Source of the DNA: an uncultured Bacteroidales bacterium
GTDB taxonomy: Bacteria > Bacteroidota > Bacteroidia > Bacteroidales > FEN-979
Length of the DNA stretch: 64,000 nt
Assembly (NCBI GenBank): GCA_903959905.1
Contig: CAJBYO010000090.1
Location: forward strand, 62,001-126,000
Reading direction: 5' to 3'
Shown piece after piece: positions 61,296 through 64,000 of this stretch. Within the stretch, counting starts at the first letter, position 1. Each line of letters starts with the position of its first letter. The notes beneath the pieces were generated by a model. The model had not been told where the DNA came from. It worked only from the letters and a program-made list of their open reading frames with translations, and did no database searches. A program made the translations under genes and the position numbers.

Positions 61296-64000
61296 TTAGT
61301 TTTTCCCGAGCAACACAAACTTGGTCTCATATGGCTTAAACACCATCCACACCGCCCGGTTGCCTCCCTTACCTCCGGTATCCTTCTGCCACAACAATTT
61401 CACAGGTTCCTCCAGCACATTGACTTCAGAAACGGATACAGCCCTGGTGCTTTCAGCAAGGTTCAAAGCCGATGGCATGATGCCGGCAACCGGTATTGAA
61501 TCACCTCTTCCCGATGTTTCCCTCATCTGCAGCACAATTCCCTTGCCTCCATAGGATGGGCGGGCGGAAACGAGTATGAGCCTGTTCACAAAACGGGTAA
61601 AAAATGACCCGGGAACAAGCGCTGAATCAGGCCTGGTTGCAGCCGGAAAAACCCGGTTGAGCAAAGGAACCCGGTTTTCCATACCAAACCGTGTGGCCGT
61701 TGCATTGGATGTATCTTTTAACGACGTAACCTGGTATGTCCATTTAAGTTCACCCTGCTGGCTGGCCAGGAAATTGGTTGTCCAGTAGTTATTCATTACC
61801 CAGGAATAAATGCCGCCTGTTCCCGGATATCCTTCCCTGTTTGAAGAGGAGCCGGGGGCAGGGTTCCCAACCCTGTAGAACTTCCCGAGATTAATATCTC
61901 CAAGTTGCACCAGGGGTATTTCAGGAGAAACAAACACAACCTGTCCGCTGTCGCTGCGCCGGGCAACAAAATTCTGGATGCCCGTCCAGTCGGAAGCCGA
62001 ACCCTCCAGCTGCTCTTTCCCGGGTATCATGGTTCCACCTGCAACCTCAACAACATAATGGCTGTTCTTCAAACTGAAGGGGAAACTAACATAAACACCC
62101 TCGGGATCAGTTACGGCGAACTTCTTAATGGAATAGCAGAACTCCAGTTTCTTAATGCGGTTGTATAGTCTGATCTCGCACCGGATGCCATCAGGGTCGG
62201 TGCAGCCATCCATGTGGCCATGTATGACGATGCTTTCATACACCGGTCCTGGATGTACGCCACTAACCGACAGGTTCTTCCATGATGTACGTGTAACTTC
62301 GTCCAACTTGTGCAACTCAAGTTGTCCGCGGTTTTTCCCCAGCCGCTCATAAATGAAATCGCCCAAAGGATATAACGGGTTGATCTCAATGAGTTCCTTC
62401 TTCAGGTTTTTATCAAAGAGCCCTGCGATCGCGCCGGTTTTAATGTCAACTCCCAGGCGGTAATATTCATTTTCAAAGATTCCGTCAAATGGTTTTTCGC
62501 CGGAGATGGTGCGTGCCTCCTGAGCAACCTCCACCCGGTAGCTCCGGTATCCAAGGGGTGGAACATCCCTGGCTTCCAGCATCCACCATGTACCTTCTTC
62601 ACGGGTTGAAACCGCCTGGACAGCTATTGCCTGGCCATTTTCGTCAACCACCCTGAATTGTTTGTCCTTAGGAAGCAGCTGATGATCGACATAAACACTG
62701 GCATTGCCTGTCCTTGCCCAGTTCAGTGTATTGAAAACAGTTATTACCGGCACATCCGATTTCGGCAGGAATGGCTGCACCTCCCCCATCACCTCTTCCC
62801 GCAGGATCCGGTTCTTCTTCACGGCACTCCACACATAGGATTCCTTTTGGCCAAGCTGCACCACACTGTTCTCACACAGCGGGTCGGTGATGCTTTCAGC
62901 GGCACCAAAGGTATGTTCATCGTAAAATGCTATATCATCAGCAATCTGCGATTGAAGATCAGTCACCGACGGGTTTGCGGGAACTCCCATGATGGTAGCC
63001 ATCGCCATCAGTCCGCTGTTGGCGATATAATCGGTATGGGCCATGCGGGCATAGGCAGTCTGGATGGCGGCTGACCCGAAACCATCCATCCACCAGTCGG
63101 GCCACGCCCCGCGTACCACGGGGATATCCCCGGCATGGTTTGCCTTCATGTAGTCCATAAACTCAGAAATTGTTGCCAGGCGGAGTTTCGGCCATACATA
63201 CAATTTATTCCATTCATCCACCAGCCGGCACGCAGTGGTGGAAGGCGGTGAATTGTCGGTAAGGTAACCGCTGAATTCTATCGCATAGCGGTCGAAAGGA
63301 TACCCTTTGCCTGTGATATCTTCCAGGTGCTGAAACAGTCCTTTCCCAAATGTTTCCATGCCGCTCAGTATCCCCAGGCTGTTGCCCCACATGTAATGCT
63401 CAGGCCGGTTGACAAGGACTTTATTACCTGAAGGGGATTCCCACCAGAATGTTGTGGGGTTGTCGAATGGCTTGAGGGCGCGGTGCGTATTCTGGGCCAT
63501 GTTGAGATATTCGATGCCGGCGCCGGAAAGATAATCGGTAAGGCACCATGGAACCCCGTTGATATCGCTCTGCATGGCTGCCTTTACCGGAAAACCCATT
63601 TTCCGGAAAGCACCTACTGGCTGCAGTGTTGATGCAATCATGGTTTCGTCGGCCAGGTCGCTTGAATTAAGGAACAGGCCCGTAAGTTCAATTCTTCCCT
63701 CCTTCACCCTCCGTTTTAATCTCTCCACCTGGGATACAGGCCTTGTTTTCAGGTATTCCCTCACTGCCCAGGATGTTTCGCAGGTCCAGCGGAACCGTGC
63801 ATCGTCGGGAAGTGTATCAGTACGGTCACAGAAATCAAGCGCATAATCGATATAGCGGAGATGGTCGGGGAGAATCTCGGTTTGGGGACGGGTGTAGCCG
63901 ATGTCGGTGTGGGTGTGCTGGACAAGGTAGATGGTAAACTGGTGAAATGGTGAAATGGTGAAATTTGAGGTAGTTGGCTTTTGACCGGAAACAGTTACGG
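61296..64000 (-). CDS. Glycoside hydrolase family 38 (alpha-mannosidase-like), partial
   Basis: The frame is open from 61296 to the right window edge, about 900 residues, with its start outside. The GH38 catalytic domain begins with QHTHTDIGYTRPQ (His and Asp ligands of zinc) and RWTCETSW; later LFLNSSDLADE may hold the nucleophile Asp. The C-terminal half is the beta-sandwich typical of the family. GH38 enzymes hydrolyse alpha-mannosides and are often used on N-glycans or plant and fungal mannans. Just before the catalytic domain the frame runs through three copies of an octad repeat (63941-63964), read as a short linker. A GTG at 63764 is internal. The gene is upstream of carA but probably a separate unit. 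Confidence 0.88.
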   Translation of the reverse strand, partial: VTVSGQKPTTSNFTISPFHQFTIYLVQHTHTDIGYTRPQTEILPDHLRYIDYALDFCDRTDTLPDDARFRWTCETSWAVREYLKTRPVSQVERLKRRVKEGRIELTGLFLNSSDLADETMIASTLQPVGAFRKMGFPVKAAMQSDINGVPWCLTDYLSGAGIEYLNMAQNTHRALKPFDNPTTFWWESPSGNKVLVNRPEHYMWGNSLGILSGMETFGKGLFQHLEDITGKGYPFDRYAIEFSGYLTDNSPPSTTACRLVDEWNKLYVWPKLRLATISEFMDYMKANHAGDIPVVRGAWPDWWMDGFGSAAIQTAYARMAHTDYIANSGLMAMATIMGVPANPSVTDLQSQIADDIAFYDEHTFGAAESITDPLCENSVVQLGQKESYVWSAVKKNRILREEVMGEVQPFLPKSDVPVITVFNTLNWARTGNASVYVDHQLLPKDKQFRVVDENGQAIAVQAVSTREEGTWWMLEARDVPPLGYRSYRVEVAQEARTISGEKPFDGIFENEYYRLGVDIKTGAIAGLFDKNLKKELIEINPLYPLGDFIYERLGKNRGQLELHKLDEVTRTSWKNLSVSGVHPGPVYESIVIHGHMDGCTDPDGIRCEIRLYNRIKKLEFCYSIKKFAVTDPEGVYVSFPFSLKNSHYVVEVAGGTMIPGKEQLEGSASDWTGIQNFVARRSDSGQVVFVSPEIPLVQLGDINLGKFYRVGNPAPGSSSNREGYPGTGGIYSWVMNNYWTTNFLASQQGELKWTYQVTSLKDTSNATATRFGMENRVPLLNRVFPAATRPDSALVPGSFFTRFVNRLILVSARPSYGGKGIVLQMRETSGRGDSIPVAGIMPSALNLAESTRAVSVSEVNVLEEPVKLLWQKDTGGKGGNRAVWMVFKPYETKFVLLGKN
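63941..63964. repeat. GGTGAAAT octad repeat inside the GH38 reading frame
   Basis: GGTGAAAT begins at 63941, 63949 and 63957. On the coding (minus) strand this reads ATTTCACC, related to the ACCATTTT units at 4342-4411. It is in frame and would encode a short Thr/Ile/Ser/Pro/Phe/His stretch, placing repeat-derived residues between an N-terminal part and the catalytic domain. Confidence 0.85.

Noticed and set aside
1..64000. tRNA, rRNA, prophage, insertion sequence or plasmid origin
   Set aside because: I looked through the gaps and saw no cloverleaf-like, rRNA-like or transposase-like sequence; a dedicated tRNA and ncRNA search was not possible, so small RNAs could be missed.

Overview
The window is a 64 kb chromosomal segment of a Bacteroidota bacterium, most likely of the Bacteroidales or a close relative. 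The evidence is a type IX secretion C-terminal domain, an ECF sigma/anti-sigma/DUF4252 cluster, the guaB-PpiC-SurA-MoxR gene order, near-absence of Shine-Dalgarno sequences, and TAnnTTTG -7 boxes upstream of many genes. Most of it is housekeeping DNA. I saw no rRNA, tRNA, CRISPR array, prophage or intact insertion sequence.

Layout. 1-2.8 kb (+): two glycosyltransferases (the first cut by the window edge) and a tandem universal stress protein. 2.8-16.7 kb (-): a LysM/ligand-binding fusion, guaA, then a tight five-gene run (M23 peptidase, M49 dipeptidyl peptidase, ComB-like phosphatase, a large exported leucine-rich repeat protein, a small exported protein), two more small envelope proteins, and gcvT. 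16.9-29.5 kb (+): miaA, lpdA, rfbC, a lytic transglycosylase, uvrA, a LOG-family protein, rsfS, ftsH, a LUD protein, cdsA and psd; the last five or so form a compact operon ending in phospholipid synthesis. 29.5-38.7 kb: a DUF2461 gene, two outer-membrane proteins, the ECF sigma/anti-sigma/DUF4252 operon, a POT peptide transporter, a radical SAM protein and a GPP34/GOLPH3-family protein. 38.7-50.7 kb (-): a seven-heme NapC/NirT-type membrane cytochrome, guaB, three parvulin/SurA-type chaperones, MoxR and pstSCAB. 50.9-55.2 kb (+): a T9SS cargo protein, a cyclophilin and NhaD. 55.1-64 kb (-): a CPBP protein, an LEA-type lipoprotein, carB, carA and a GH38 alpha-mannosidase-like enzyme running off the right edge.

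The most unusual structure is between the genes. Many gaps are filled with short-period tandem repeats (7, 8, 9, 13 or 15 bp) or long near-perfect hairpins. Several unit types occur at two loci in this window in different contexts: GTGAC-heptads, TTTGCAC-heptads, ACCATTT-octads, CGCAGATTT hairpins and GAATGACGAAT units. They often begin at the stop codon of one gene and reach the start of the next, in some cases supplying the stop or start codon itself, and in one case a -33 box.

Other points of interest are the seven-heme cytochrome with an atypical first heme motif (resembling ImcH of metal-reducing bacteria), the three-module leucine-rich repeat protein with its co-transcribed exported neighbours, a possible frameshift or coupled leader peptide at miaA, and a guaA promoter that predicts a leaderless mRNA.
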